From positions 8,615,096-8,679,095 of the forward strand of contig OY986969.1 in the NCBI GenBank assembly GCA_963920575.1: a stretch of DNA of 64,000 nucleotides. Reading direction: 5' to 3'. Of this stretch, positions 10,575 through 21,641 are shown in pieces; position 1 is the first letter of the stretch; each line of letters opens with the position of its first letter. This DNA is from Narthecium ossifragum. Lineage: Eukaryota > Streptophyta > Magnoliopsida > Dioscoreales > Nartheciaceae. The notes beneath the pieces were generated by a model. It was given only the letters and a program-made list of their open reading frames with translations. It was not told where the DNA came from and searched no databases. A program made the position numbers and the translations under genes.

Positions 10575-11370
10575 CAAATTCCATTTTTATCAATGATAAA
10601 AATGGGATTCTCATTTTTATCAATGATTAAAATGGGATGCATGAGTGTTGTGATTCCCATTTTTATCAATGATTAAAGTCATTTTTGTCAATGATAAAAA
10701 TGAAATGCATGACTTTTTTGTTCTCATTTTCATCAATGATAAAAATGGGATGCATGAGTGTTGTGATTTCCATTTTTATCAATGATAAAAATGAAATGCA
10801 CGAACTTTTGGTTCCTATTTTTTATCAATGATAAAAATGGGATGCATGAGTACTATGATTCCCATTTTTATCAAATATTAAAATAATAAAAATTTATTCT
10901 CGGAATGATAAAAATGCATTCTCGAAATGATAAAAATGAAATTCTTGGAATTTTTCTCATTCTCGGAATGATAAAAATTCATTTTTATCTTTCTCGGAAT
11001 GATAAAAATGAGAATAATAACCCACATTTTTTCATTTTTATCCATTTTGTCATTTTTTAATATTCTTATTCTCATTTATCATTCTCACTTTCCCATAATT
11101 TTTCATATTTTTCTAACTTTTCCTTTTTTTGCCGATTTTTCCCTATTCAATGATAAAAATGGGATGCATGACTTTTTGGTTCTCATTTTTATCAATGATA
11201 AAAATGGAATTCTCATTTTTATCAATGTTAAAATGGGATGGGAGCATGAGTGCTGTGATTCCCATTTTTATTAATGATAAAAATGGAATACATGACTTTT
11301 TGGTTCTCATTTTCAGCAATGATAAAAATGGAATGCATAAGTGCTGTGTTTCTCATTTTTATCATTCACA
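10575..11370. repeat. Palindromic CATTTTTATCAATGATAAAAATG array
   Basis: The inverted motif CATTTTTATCA / TGATAAAAATG recurs more than a dozen times, separated by semi-conserved spacers such as GGGATGCATGAGTGTTGTGATTCC and ATGCATGACTTTTTGGTTCTC. A variant, TCTCGGAATGATAAAAATG, occupies 10898-11020. Every unit can fold back on itself. The short reading frames across the array on both strands follow the repeat and are not genes. Confidence 0.88.
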
Positions 11371-11374
11371 TTAA

Positions 11375-13300
11375 TATTTGTGGTATGGTAATAAGTCTTC
11401 ACGAAATATTTCTTGTAAACCATTTAATGGTGCTGGATATAGTATAAGCAAAGATATCACAGTCAAGTGTGTGTCAAGAAACCCATGATACCATGATAGC
11501 CTTGACCGGGCCCGGGGCCCTGGCTAATTACAAACTTTTATACACATCTTGAGTTCATTTTTTTAAGCTTCGGGCTTCTTTGCTATTTTGCTTTGTTCAA
11601 CTTTCATGAAGCCAACATATGTAATCATTGCCCGTTGTCAAGCCCAAATATGTGGTTGCTTGCACGCCATTTGAAGAAGAGGAGGCCTCTATATAGCATT
11701 AGAAACGAGTTTGATTTAGAGAAACAAGTGCCCAGTCTTGGTCTCCCAAGTTAAATACCCAATTCTAGATGTATTGTCTAGGATCTTATTTGGTAATCCA
11801 CTCAGATCCCTGTAGGGTTAAACAAAACAAAAAGACACAGCAGCATACATGCAGCCGTGAAGCCCGAGTGTATTCAACAAGCTTTTGCTAAGGGTTAATT
11901 GGTGAAAAAGGTCTATAATTGATAATAGGAGACATCAAAGCAACATGCAACATAGGAGACATCAAAGCAAGGTGGACACTGGTTTTCAAGTACACACATT
12001 GGATTTTTTATGCCTTATGCTTCACAACAAAGAATTGGATTAATTACAGAAAGGCTAGAAACCATAGAATTAGCTTGGATTTGAGTAGCGACGTTATTAG
12101 TCCTGGTTGTTTAATTCTTTATCCTCAAAGTCATCAGAGGGGTAGTAAATTTTCAGCTGAAGGTAGTCAAGGACTTTTACAAGCACCTCCAGGAGAACCC
12201 ATTTAGAAACCAGGTAATACTCATTTGGGTGAAGTCATAAGTAAATTCCCTTCCCCTTCTGGCCAGCAATCTAATCTAGTTTATCCTCGCCATGTGTTTG
12301 GTTGTCTTATTTTAGAGTTGACAGAGTTTAATTTAGTTCTCTCTTTGTAGAATATATAACAGGTTCATGTTCATATATACAATTGCTCCATTATTAGATA
12401 GGTATGAGATTATTACCTATTTGAAATGAATGAATGCTCGATAACTAAATAAATAACTCTACTGTAATGCAAAATTTAATACTTTGAAATAATCGAAGGC
12501 TAGATTACTACTTGACTTTGAAACTCCATGGTGACAGGGGCAGCATCATAGATCTGTATCCGTACCGAAATTTGGTGATTGGGATGAAATGGAGCCCGGC
12601 TCAGCTAAAGAATATTCGATCATTTTCAGCAAACTGAAAGAAGAGAAACAGCTTCGACCTACGAAGCTGCGGCTGCTTCCAAACGGCTAATTAGATGGGT
12701 TTTTTATCAAATAGATTTTTAATAGGGTTTTGGGATGAAAAAGGTCACTAAGTTGGGTATATCACCAATTAACCCTAAAAAGAAATAATCAATTATGAAT
12801 AGCATTTTTTATTTGAAGCGACAGGGGGTTTAGAAACTGGAACAAATTTGTTGTTACCTTTAATTTTAGAGGACAAGCCTTCCCCGCTTTATCCCAAGCT
12901 ATGCGGCACGGATATGCCAAACGAGAGGGCTCACTCATATCCTATACGTGTCGGATACTTTACTCGTATCCTATACGTGTTGGATACTGATTTGCCACCG
13001 GTGCTCCCAGATACGTATCCTCTATTTTCATAATTAAATAAAATAAGTAAAATATAAGATAATAAGTATTGGGTGATATTAGTGTTGACGTGGAAATCTT
13101 GCTGTTGACCGGTATTGTCAAAATAGTCAAAATTAGTCAAAATCAGGGACGTATTTAGGTTCAACTCCTTCAAAACTCAGTTCAAACAAAGGTGTAATGG
13201 ATGTGAAGTAAAGATGGTGGAAAATGTAAGATGGGAAGTGGTTACAAAATGAATGATGAGAAGTCATGAAAAATGAGAATAACGGGTGATGAACTATACT
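11375..13300. other. No gene identified
   Basis: AT-rich. The 95-codon frame at 11919-12206 has no motif I recognise and starts in a short direct repeat (GGAGACATCAAAGCAA twice). Near 12908 and 12970, GTATCCTATACGTGT-like text resembles a degenerate inverted element whose other end could be near 14600 (GTATCCGTATC, GAATCCGTATTTG). That pairing is weak. Confidence 0.3.
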
Positions 13301-13316
13301 AGAACTACTCTTATGA

Positions 13317-13660
13317 ATGATAGAACTATGCCAGAAATACTCCTATGAATGGAACTATGCTAGCACTACTCCTATGAATGAAATACTTCATTGCAGCAAA
13401 TTAAAGGAAAGAAAAAACTTGATTGAAATAAATAAGGCTATATTGAAAATAAAGATAAAAGACTACATTGGAAATAAAGATAAAAGCTGGTTTGCTCTTG
13501 ATCTCGGGAGAGAGAGTGTTCTTCTTCATCTTCCTGCCTTTTATAGTTTCTGACATAATGACTTTGGAACTGTTTGAACTGCTCTGGAACTATCCTGGAA
13601 TGGTTTGAACTGCTCTGAACTGCTCTAGAACTGTCTTTGAACTGCTCTGGAATTGTATGA
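13317..13660. repeat. Short-motif minisatellites
   Basis: First a motif like ACTACTCCTATGAATG-GAACTATGC occurs three times at 13300-13390. Then TTGAACTGCTCTGGAACT-like units recur at 13567-13655. Both are imperfect. They precede the R1 repeat copy and may belong to the same LTR. Confidence 0.55.
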
Positions 13661-13789
13661 ATTGAATCTGAAACCGTCAGAACTGCATAACTGGTCGACA
13701 TCTTAAGTTATTTATGAAACTACCATCAGATAAAGCGTCTTATCTTCAACTGCAATTTCACCGATGATAACCTTCGAATTTGGAAAACC

Positions 13790-14310
13790 TTTGAACATAA
13801 AAGTTGTAGTTTTTCGAATTCCCTTTCTATCGGTCCAAAAATCAATTCATTTGGATATCGTATGAGAACGTTATAATCGAAATAGTCAGACTACGTCAAC
13901 GATGGTTATTAAAATAATTGACCAAAATATGGTCGATTGGATATGGCCGATGGAAATTGGCCGATTGGAATTTGGTTGATGAAATTGACCATTCTTTAGA
14001 CGATTACATTTGGAAATTCAGTCATTATCTACTATTTTGCTACTTGGTATTTTAACTGCCAATTTGACATACTAAATAATGGAATCTGAATATCTCGTCA
14101 ATATGAAAGTTGTAGATCTTTTCATCCTCTTTCCAATGGTGCAAGAATCGTTCAATTTGAATATTGTATGTAAAAGTTATCGTCAAACTATTTCAGCTAT
14201 GTCAAAAGCTAAAGATGATGATCATTTAATGGTAATATTTATGAAATTACCATTGATCTTGTCAATCATCCAAATGACTTTAAGACATTGTTATATTTAT
14301 GACTAGCAAT
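13790..14310 (+). repeat. Dispersed repeat R1, copy 2
   Basis: Direct counterpart of 1-510: ATGAAAGTTGTAGATCTTTTC near 14101, GTCGATTGGATATGG near 13942, and GGAAATTCAGTCATTATC near 14012 all have matches in the same order. A 75-codon frame here is broken in copy 1, so it is not coding. Confidence 0.6.
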
Positions 14311-14939
14311 TAGATACATATATGGATATTTTAATAAATAAAAATTAATTAAATTAAGAGTATGACATAACTATGTATCCGAGATCTTTCAAAAATAATT
14401 AAATTAGGTTTTATGACAAAGGTATATATCCCCCATCCCTCTAAAAAACAATTTAGGATATTTTCATGGCTCTTCTTTGGTTCTCTATTCTCAATTTTCT
14501 CGAAGTTAACTCATATTAAACATACATACTGTATTTTATTATATTGTCGTATTCTGAACACATCCATATCCTAAATTTTTAAAAATTGCTGTATCGATGT
14601 ATCCGTATCATATCATACCTGTATCCCGAATCCGTATTTGTGCTAAACCATAGTTCACTATGGTCCTTTGTAAAAAATAGACCTCAAACTTCGTTCCCAA
14701 ACAAACATCATAAGGAAGATTTTTAAGAGTTAATCATTTTCTCTGTTCTCCTGAATTGTTGCAACCAATTCAAATATGGGTCATGTTATATGCACTACCT
14801 GTTTTACTAAGTGCACCTGTTTGTCTAAGTGCACAGGACGCGAGTTTTAAAGCACGATCGAATGTTAAGTGCACAATGTACGATTTTTGATATATCCCGT
14901 TATTGTCTTTTAATTAAGAAACATGGTTTAGTATTAGAT

Positions 14940-15510
14940 GCGCACAAAAATATCAGTACATGCGCACAAAAATATCAGTACATGCGCAAAAAAAGCGCTG
15001 ATTTTTTGATATAGTCCATCGGTAGTGCGATACCGATGAACTCTATTAACCAATCGGTACCTCACTACTGGTATAATTCAATCGGCAGTGAGCTGCCGAT
15101 TCATTGATCTAATCTATCGGTAGTGATCTAACGATGAACTAGATAAAAGAATCGGTAGTGGACTACACTACCGATTCGGTGGCATGCACACAAAAATATC
15201 GGTACATGCGCACAAAAATATCGGCGCATGCGCACGTTAAGCAACATGATTTACACGGAAAATGTATCAAAAATATCGGTACATGTGTACAAAAATATCA
15301 GTACATTCACACATTATAAGTAACATGATATACGTGGAAAATATATGATGATGGCCCATGCTTGTACCCTTTGTCATGTGAGAAAAAGGAGTTAAAAAGT
15401 AGTTTCGGCGGACTAATTCTTGGAGGGATGTGGATCACACAAAAGCAATGGAACATGCGCACAAAAAAATCAGTACATGCGCACAAAAATATCGGTGCAT
15501 GCACTCATTA
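14940..15510. repeat. Field of ATCGGTAGT palindromes and ATGCGCACAAAAATATC repeats
   Basis: ACATGCGCACAAAAATATCAGT-like units recur at 14938, 14959, 15205, 15455 and 15476. Between 15009 and 15185 lie inverted pairs of ATCGGTAGTG and CACTACCGAT, for example the near-perfect palindrome around 15152-15175. Dense subterminal repeats of this kind are usual near CACTA or Mutator ends. No termini were fixed. Confidence 0.6.
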
Positions 15511-16044
15511 TGAACGTTCTAAGCTGGTTGGTTTATTAAACAAGGGTAGTATGGAGATTTTACTATAAGGGTATAATGGGTAATATGAAATTATTTTTGG
15601 CGCGGTGCACATAACAAATATGTAATGCATATAAAATTACCCTTCAAATATATTTCATCACCAAACCTGACCAACCTACCCAAACCCGATTGAAGGGAAA
15701 AAAAAACTATGGTGCACTCAAATTCGAAATTGACCGAGCTAGGTTCCGATCACATGCGATGAGATGCTACAATTATCACGTCTGGTTAGCCATCAACTAA
15801 CTTTTTTTATAAAAAAAATTATTGTTTCATTTCTTAACACAATTTTAATAGGGGGATTTGTCAAATGGTCTCTTATTAGAGACCAACTTGTCAAATGGTC
15901 TTCTATGAAAGTCATTTACTACCATATTAAGAATAAAAGATTAAACTACCCCTCTATCCCATATGTGTAAATCCTAAACTCCCCTAACCCCCTCTCTAAA
16001 AACCCCCTAACCCCCCTTAAACCCAACCCTTCCCCATCTCCTAA

Positions 16045-16215
16045 CCCCCCCCCCCCCCGACGTCCCCATCCCTCGGTGTCTCCGTCCCCGGCGTCCCCGT
16101 CCCTCGGTGTCCTCGTCCCCTGCGTCTCCGTCCCCGTCCCCCCCGATTTCCCCGTCCCCCGGTGTCCCCGTCCCTCGGTGTCCTCGTCCCCTGCGTCTCC
16201 GTCCCCCGCTCCCAC
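16045..16215. repeat. C-rich minisatellite (GTCCCCGTCCCTCGGTGTCC)
   Basis: A run of 14 C (16045-16058) is followed by imperfect repeats of CGTCCCTCGGTGTCCTCGTCC and CCCTGCGTCTCCGTCCCC. The block recurs at about 16097 and 16169. Its complement is G-rich and could form G-quadruplexes. Confidence 0.8.
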
Positions 16216-16529
16216 CCGACGTCCCTTGGATCAGCCTAAACCGCCGGGTAAACGACGCGATCCAAACCGTTGGATCGACTCCCCACACTCGACCAACCTC
16301 TCCTCCGATCTCCCCGACCGCAGATCGTCCCTCCTCGCCGGCGATCTTGCTCCGGCGACTCTAAGCCGTCGGAAAAAATAAAACAAAAAATGTTGGAGGG
16401 AGTAAGTAACGGGGAGAGAGAAAACAAAGGGAAAAATGAAATATATGAGAAAAATTCAGAAAAATTGGAAAAAATAGTAAAAAAAAATAAGGAAATAGAC
16501 GAAAATACTGTGAACAATATGGAACTTAC

Positions 16530-18290
16530 TTTTCATCCAATATGGTAGTTACTTTTGATGAAATATGGAAGTTACTTTTAGCAATAGTTACTTTTCACAA
16601 AAAAAAAATGTGTCGAAAAATTAGTTAGAATAAGGAAAATATGTGAAAATTTAAGAAAATTAGTGGCAAAATTACACTTCTCATTTTGGTAGTTACTTTT
16701 TAATTGCATTATGGTAGTTACTTTTCATTTTCATTATGGTAGTCACTTTTCATTTTGGTAGTTACTTTTCAATTGCATTATGGTAGTTACTTTTCATTTT
16801 CATTATGGTAGTCACTTTTCATTTTGGTAGTTACTTTTTGATATTGGGAAAATACGGTAGTTGCTTTTCACAAATAATAGCTAAAAAAATAGTGACGGCC
16901 CCTTCTCCACAGTAGTTACTTTTCAAAAAAAAATAGGGATGACTTAAGTGGTAGTTACTTTCCACAATTTTATTAGTTATTTTCCACGGTAGTCACTATT
17001 CACAAAAAAATAAGTGCAAAAATTAGTTAAAATAAGGAAACTATGGGAAAATCAAGAAAATTAGTAGGGGAATTCCATTTTGCATTTTTTGAAAATGACA
17101 AATAACTTTAGTTTCTACCATACTTGATTTCCGCGGTAATTACTTTTCGCGGTAGCAACTTTCTACGGTGGTTAGTTTTCATTTTCATTATGATAGTCAC
17201 TTTTCATTTTGGTAGTTACTTTTCATTTTCATTATGGTAGTCATTTTTCATTTTGGTAGTTACTTTTCGATATTGGGAAAATACGATAGTTACTTTTCAC
17301 AAATAATAGCTGAAAAACTAGTGACGGTCCCTTCTCCACGGTAGTTACTTTTCAAAAAAATAGGGCTGACTTAAGTGGTAGTTACTTTCTACAATGCTGG
17401 TGGTAGTTACTTTCCACAATTTTATTAGTTATTTTCCACGGTAGTCACTTTTCACAAAAAAAATAAGTGCAAAAATTAGTTAAAATAAGGAAACTATGGG
17501 AAAATCAAGAAAATTAGTAGGGGAATTCCATTTTGCATTTTTTGAAAATGACAAATAACTTTAGTTTCTACCATACTTGCTTTCCGCGGTAGTTACTTTT
17601 CGCGGTAGTAACTTTCCACGGTGGTTACTTTTCACCAATGATATGTGAAAAAATCAACTAAAATAAGAAAAATATGAGATAAATGAAGAAAAATTTTGGA
17701 GGCCCTTTTTCACGGTAGTTACTTTTCAAAAAAGTATGACTGACTTAATTGGTAGTTAATTTCCATGGTGGTTACTTTTTTTCAATTTTTGTAGGGGAAT
17801 TCACTTTTCAATATTTGTAATTACTTTTCAGTATTTTGTAATTAAATTCCAATATTCGTAGTCGCTTTTGAATTTTGGGGAAATATGTGCAAAAATCAGC
17901 TTAAATAAGGATGGTAGTTACTTTTCAATATTTGTAGTTATTTTCCAATATTTGTGGTCAATTTTCAATTTTGAGGAAATATGTGTAAAAATAATCTAAA
18001 AAAAATGTTGGTAGTTACTTTTTAATATTTGTAGTCACTTTTCAGTATTTGTAATTACATTCCAATATTCATAGTCACTTTCAATTTTGAAAAAATTTGT
18101 GCAAAAATCAGTTAAAAAAATGTTGGTAGTTACTTTTCAATATCTGTAGTTACTTTCCAATATTTTTAGTTACTTTTCGATTTGCAGAAATATGTGCAAA
18201 AAAAAATCTAAAAAATGCTGATAGTTACTTTTCAATATTGGAAAAATATGATAGTTATTTTTTAATTTGAAAAAAATATGATAGTTACTC
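16530..18290. repeat. GGTAGTTACTTTTCA motif field with 453-bp tandem duplication
   Basis: The motif (G)GTAGTTACTTTTCA and near variants (GTAGTCACTTTTCA, GTAATTACTTTTCA, TAGTTACTTTCCA) occur dozens of times, almost all in the + orientation. A larger block containing CTATGGGAAAATCAAGAAAA is repeated at 17041 and 17494, exactly 453 bp apart. Nothing is encoded. Confidence 0.9.
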
Positions 18291-19385
18291 AACAACAATT
18301 ATCCTACCATTTTTTCTATCTTTTTTCCTCTATTTTCATCATTTTCTCTATAGGTCGCCTGCCGAAGCTTTTTCCTATTTGGATTTTTCCAATATAAAAT
18401 CCAAGCTCCATGCCGACATCGTCGTCCCACCTCCACCTCTAGCTCCATTCGAGCTCGCCTCGGATCCATCCCGCCGTCGCCATCCCGATCTCCTGCCGTC
18501 GCCGTCCCTACATCGACGTCCTGGAGATTGGACGAGGTGGTGATGGGTTTGGCGGCGATCTCGTCGACCCACCTCCATCCTAGCTCGCCGCGGATCCATC
18601 TCAGCTCCATCCCGCCATCACCGACCCGATCTCATCGTCGTCGTCCCGACATCGCCCTCCCGATCTCGCCGTCCCGAGCTCGATGTCCCGATCTCGTCGT
18701 CCCGAGCTCGCCGATCCCGATCCCGATCCCGAGCGCTCGCTGTCAGTCGCCGATCGCCCGATCCCGTTGCGTCGCCTCCTCTTCTTCGCAATGCCATCCG
18801 ATCCCGTCGGATCCAACGCGAGGTCGCCGCCAAGCCCATCGCCAAGCACGTCGCCGGTCCTATCCTCCGAGCTCTGAGCTCCATCCCATCCCCCGAGCTC
18901 CATCCCGGCTCACCGCCGGATCCGCACCTCCATCCCAGCTCGCCGCCGTTCGATCCGGTCACGTCACTTCCTCTTCTTCGTGATGCCAACCGATCCGGTC
19001 GTATCCATGACGAGGTCGCCGCCAAGCCCATCACCACCTCATCCAATCTCTATCGCCACCCCCATCCCCACCTCCAATCCCCCATCCCCATCACCCCCAA
19101 CATCCACCCGATCCCCATCACGACCTCCGACGACCTCTGACGACCTTCTGACCTCCCCCATCACTGACCGCCCGACCTCATTTTCTCTTCCCATCGTGAT
19201 GCTGTCAGCGGTTCGCCGGGGTTCACCGGAGACTTTGGGAAGATGAGCCGGAGCTGGGAAAGGGATTAAGGATGATAGAAGGGTAGTTTAGACATTAAAA
19301 TTTACAGATGTTAAAAAAAAGACTAAATGACTTAACAACTTGTTAAGTGGATCACAGAGCAAATAAGTTCTCCCAATAAGACTAA

Positions 19386-19535
19386 GACTAAGTGACAATT
19401 ATCTGATTTTAATATCATATACACCGACCTGACTCGCTCTCATCATACCACCACTTGCGTGGTACCCGTGCTCGCTCCGGTTCTCGAATTCAAATAATTG
19501 CCTCTCATCACACGAATCACAACCAGAACAAAGAG
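19386..19535 (+). promoter_or_regulatory. Promoter / 5' leader of the PPR gene
   Basis: Only about 150 bp separates the preceding repeat element from the chosen start codon. No clear TATA box is seen (GATTTTAATATCATATAC near 19403 is the best AT-rich candidate). In-frame codons upstream of 19536 contain no ATG, only a TTG at 19455. Confidence 0.35.
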
Positions 19536-21641
19536 ATGGCGGTCGTTCCCGCCATACTTCCCGTTCCCTCCAAGACCACCTTATACGTCCCTCCTTATCA
19601 AATCCCATCCTTCTCCAACCCAAGAACCCTAATTTTGGAGCAATGCAAGACCGTCCGAGACCTCCGCCAGATCCACGCCCACCTCATCAAGACTGGCCGC
19701 CACCGCCTCCCCTCCGTGGCCGAGAACCTCCTCGAGTGCTCCGCACTCGTCCTCCCCGACAGCCTCGACTACGCCCTCGAGATCTTTCGCCGCCTCCCCG
19801 CCCCTCACACGGAGGCCTACAACATCTTGATCCGAGCGTTCAACCTCTCCGGCTCTCCCAGCAGAGCTCTTCTCCTCTTCGATCAGATGCTTGCCGACTC
19901 CGTCCCGCTGGACAAGCACACCTTCTCGTGCGCCCTCAAGGCCTGCTCCAGGCTCAGATCACTCAAGCGAGGCCGTCAAATGCATACACATGTGGTAAAG
20001 TTTGGGTTTGGATCTGAGGACTTTGTCTTGAATAGCTTGATTCATGTTTATGCTAGTTGTGGGGAGGTTGATATTGCTCGTAGGCTGTTTGATGGAATGG
20101 CTGAGAAGGGAGTTGTTAGTTGGAATGCCATGTTTGCTGGGTACTTTAAGGCCGGTGTTTGGCAGTGTGTCATCGAACTGTTCCGTGACATGCTGGACTC
20201 GGGTGTGGAGTTCGACGAAGTCACTCTGATCAGTGTCCTGACGGCATGTGGGAGGTTGGGGGTCTTGGATCTCGGGGAGTGGATAAATGAGCATATCGTG
20301 ACAAATGGCATGAAGTGCAATCAAAATTTAGTCACTTGTTTGATAGATATGTATTCGAAATGTGGGAAAGTGGACAAGGCTAGGAGATTGTTCGATGAGA
20401 TGCCTTCTAGAGATGTTGTTGCATGGAGTGCAATGATTTCTGGTTATAATCAATCGAATCGGTGTAGGGAGGCGCTCGCACTTTTCCACCAAATGCAAAT
20501 GACTGATGTGGATCCTAATGAAGTCACGATGGTCAGTGTGCTTTCTTCTTGCGCTGTTTTGGGAGTTCTGGAGGCTGGAAAGTGGGTCCATTCCTATATC
20601 AGAAGAAAGCGGATGCAATTGAGTGTCACTCTTGGTACTGCTCTCATTGATTTTTATGCGAAGTGTGGATGCATTGAGAGTTCGTTAGAGGTCTTTGAGA
20701 AGATGCCCGAGAAGAATGCTTGGTCTTGGTCGGCCGTAATCCAGGGCCTAGCTAGTAATGGGCAAGGAAGAGAGGCCCTGAAGATGTTTTCTTGCATGTT
20801 AGAATCAAATATCCAACCAAATGATGTGACTTTCGTGGGCGTGCTCTCTGCTTGTAGTCATGCAGGATTAGTCAAAGAGGGTCAGCACTTCTTTGATAGC
20901 ATGAGCCGAGATAATGGAATCAAACCAAGGATTGAGCACTATGGTTGCATGGTGGATGCTCTAGGGCGAGCTGGTCTGCTCAAGGAGGCATTTGAGTTTG
21001 TAAAGAGAATGCATATCAAGCCTAATGCTGTCATTTGGAGAACACTATTAGCATCCTGTAAGATTCACAAAAATGTGGAGATTGGAGAGGAATCACTGAA
21101 GCAACTTCTACAGTTGGAGCCTGGCCATAGTGGAGACTATATTCTGCTGTCAAATATCTATGCATCAGTAGGTAGGTGGGTGGATGCTGTCCGAATTAGG
21201 AATCAAATGAAGGAAAAGGGTATCAAGAAATCCCCAGGCTGTAGTTTGATTGAGGTGGAGGGGATGATTCATGAGTTCTTTGCAGAAGATAGTGCACACC
21301 CTCATTCGAAAGAGATATACCAGAAAGTTGAGGAAATGATGATCAAAATAAAGTTGGCCGGATATACACCCTACACAGACGAGGCAAGGCTTGATGCAGA
21401 GGAAGATGAGAAGGAAGTTTCAGTTTCCCATCACAGTGAGAAGCTAGCCATTGCATTTGGGCTTATCAAATCTGCGCCTGGTGCGGCTATAAGGGTGTCG
21501 AAGAATCTCAGAGTATGCATGGATTGCCACTCAGCAACGAAGATGATTTCTAAGGTTTATGATAGAGAAATCATTGTAAGAGATCGGAACAGATTCCATC
21601 ATTTTAAAGATGGATCATGTTCTTGCAATGATTATTGGTGA
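19536..21641 (+). CDS. PLS-class pentatricopeptide repeat protein with DYW domain
   Basis: This is an intronless 701-residue protein. PPR-DYW proteins bind one organellar RNA each and direct C-to-U editing; the DYW domain is the deaminase. After an N-terminal stretch that could be an organelle transit peptide (MAVVPAILPVPSK...), PPR motifs run through most of the chain (recurring signatures LIDMYSKCGKVDKARRLFDEMP, shortened here to LIDMYSKCG, and VVAWSAMISGY). The E/E+ region follows (SPGCSLIEVEG), then the DYW domain with HHSEK, CMDCHSA and the C-terminal DYW. The zinc and deaminase residues (HxE, CxxC) are all present and the frame is intact, so it should be functional. I chose ATG 19536 because it is the first in-frame ATG after the leader; the frame upstream has only TTG. 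The first 400 bp are strongly GC-rich and the rest is not. I cannot name the orthologue or its editing site. Chloroplast versus mitochondrial targeting is undecided. Confidence 0.95.
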   Translation: MAVVPAILPVPSKTTLYVPPYQIPSFSNPRTLILEQCKTVRDLRQIHAHLIKTGRHRLPSVAENLLECSALVLPDSLDYALEIFRRLPAPHTEAYNILIRAFNLSGSPSRALLLFDQMLADSVPLDKHTFSCALKACSRLRSLKRGRQMHTHVVKFGFGSEDFVLNSLIHVYASCGEVDIARRLFDGMAEKGVVSWNAMFAGYFKAGVWQCVIELFRDMLDSGVEFDEVTLISVLTACGRLGVLDLGEWINEHIVTNGMKCNQNLVTCLIDMYSKCGKVDKARRLFDEMPSRDVVAWSAMISGYNQSNRCREALALFHQMQMTDVDPNEVTMVSVLSSCAVLGVLEAGKWVHSYIRRKRMQLSVTLGTALIDFYAKCGCIESSLEVFEKMPEKNAWSWSAVIQGLASNGQGREALKMFSCMLESNIQPNDVTFVGVLSACSHAGLVKEGQHFFDSMSRDNGIKPRIEHYGCMVDALGRAGLLKEAFEFVKRMHIKPNAVIWRTLLASCKIHKNVEIGEESLKQLLQLEPGHSGDYILLSNIYASVGRWVDAVRIRNQMKEKGIKKSPGCSLIEVEGMIHEFFAEDSAHPHSKEIYQKVEEMMIKIKLAGYTPYTDEARLDAEEDEKEVSVSHHSEKLAIAFGLIKSAPGAAIRVSKNLRVCMDCHSATKMISKVYDREIIVRDRNRFHHFKDGSCSCNDYW

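Larger units (their letters stand above)
15850..19385. mobile_element. Probable non-autonomous Mutator-like element with GC-rich interior
   Basis: The left end (15850-15960) and the complement of the right end (19270-19385) share the order GTCATTTA.T..., then TAAACTACCC.TCTATC, with a GTCAAATGGTC / GTTAAGTCATTTAGTC segment outside it. This is a degenerate inverted repeat of about 110 bp. Between them lie a GTCCCCG minisatellite, a 1.8-kb GTAGTTACTTTTCA field and a GC-rich block (18400-19250) with internal duplication (TCCTCTTCTTCG...CGAGGTCGCCGCCAAGCCCATC at 18778 and 18970). Long frames in the GC-rich block are low-complexity Pro/Ser/Arg and overlap on both strands. No duplication flanks the ends, so the assignment is tentative. 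Confidence 0.4.

Noticed and set aside
18299..19246. Overlapping frames of 100-151 codons in GC-rich sequence
   Set aside because: They overlap on both strands and in several frames, are Pro/Ser/Arg-rich and contain an internal duplication. They lie in a probable transposon interior.
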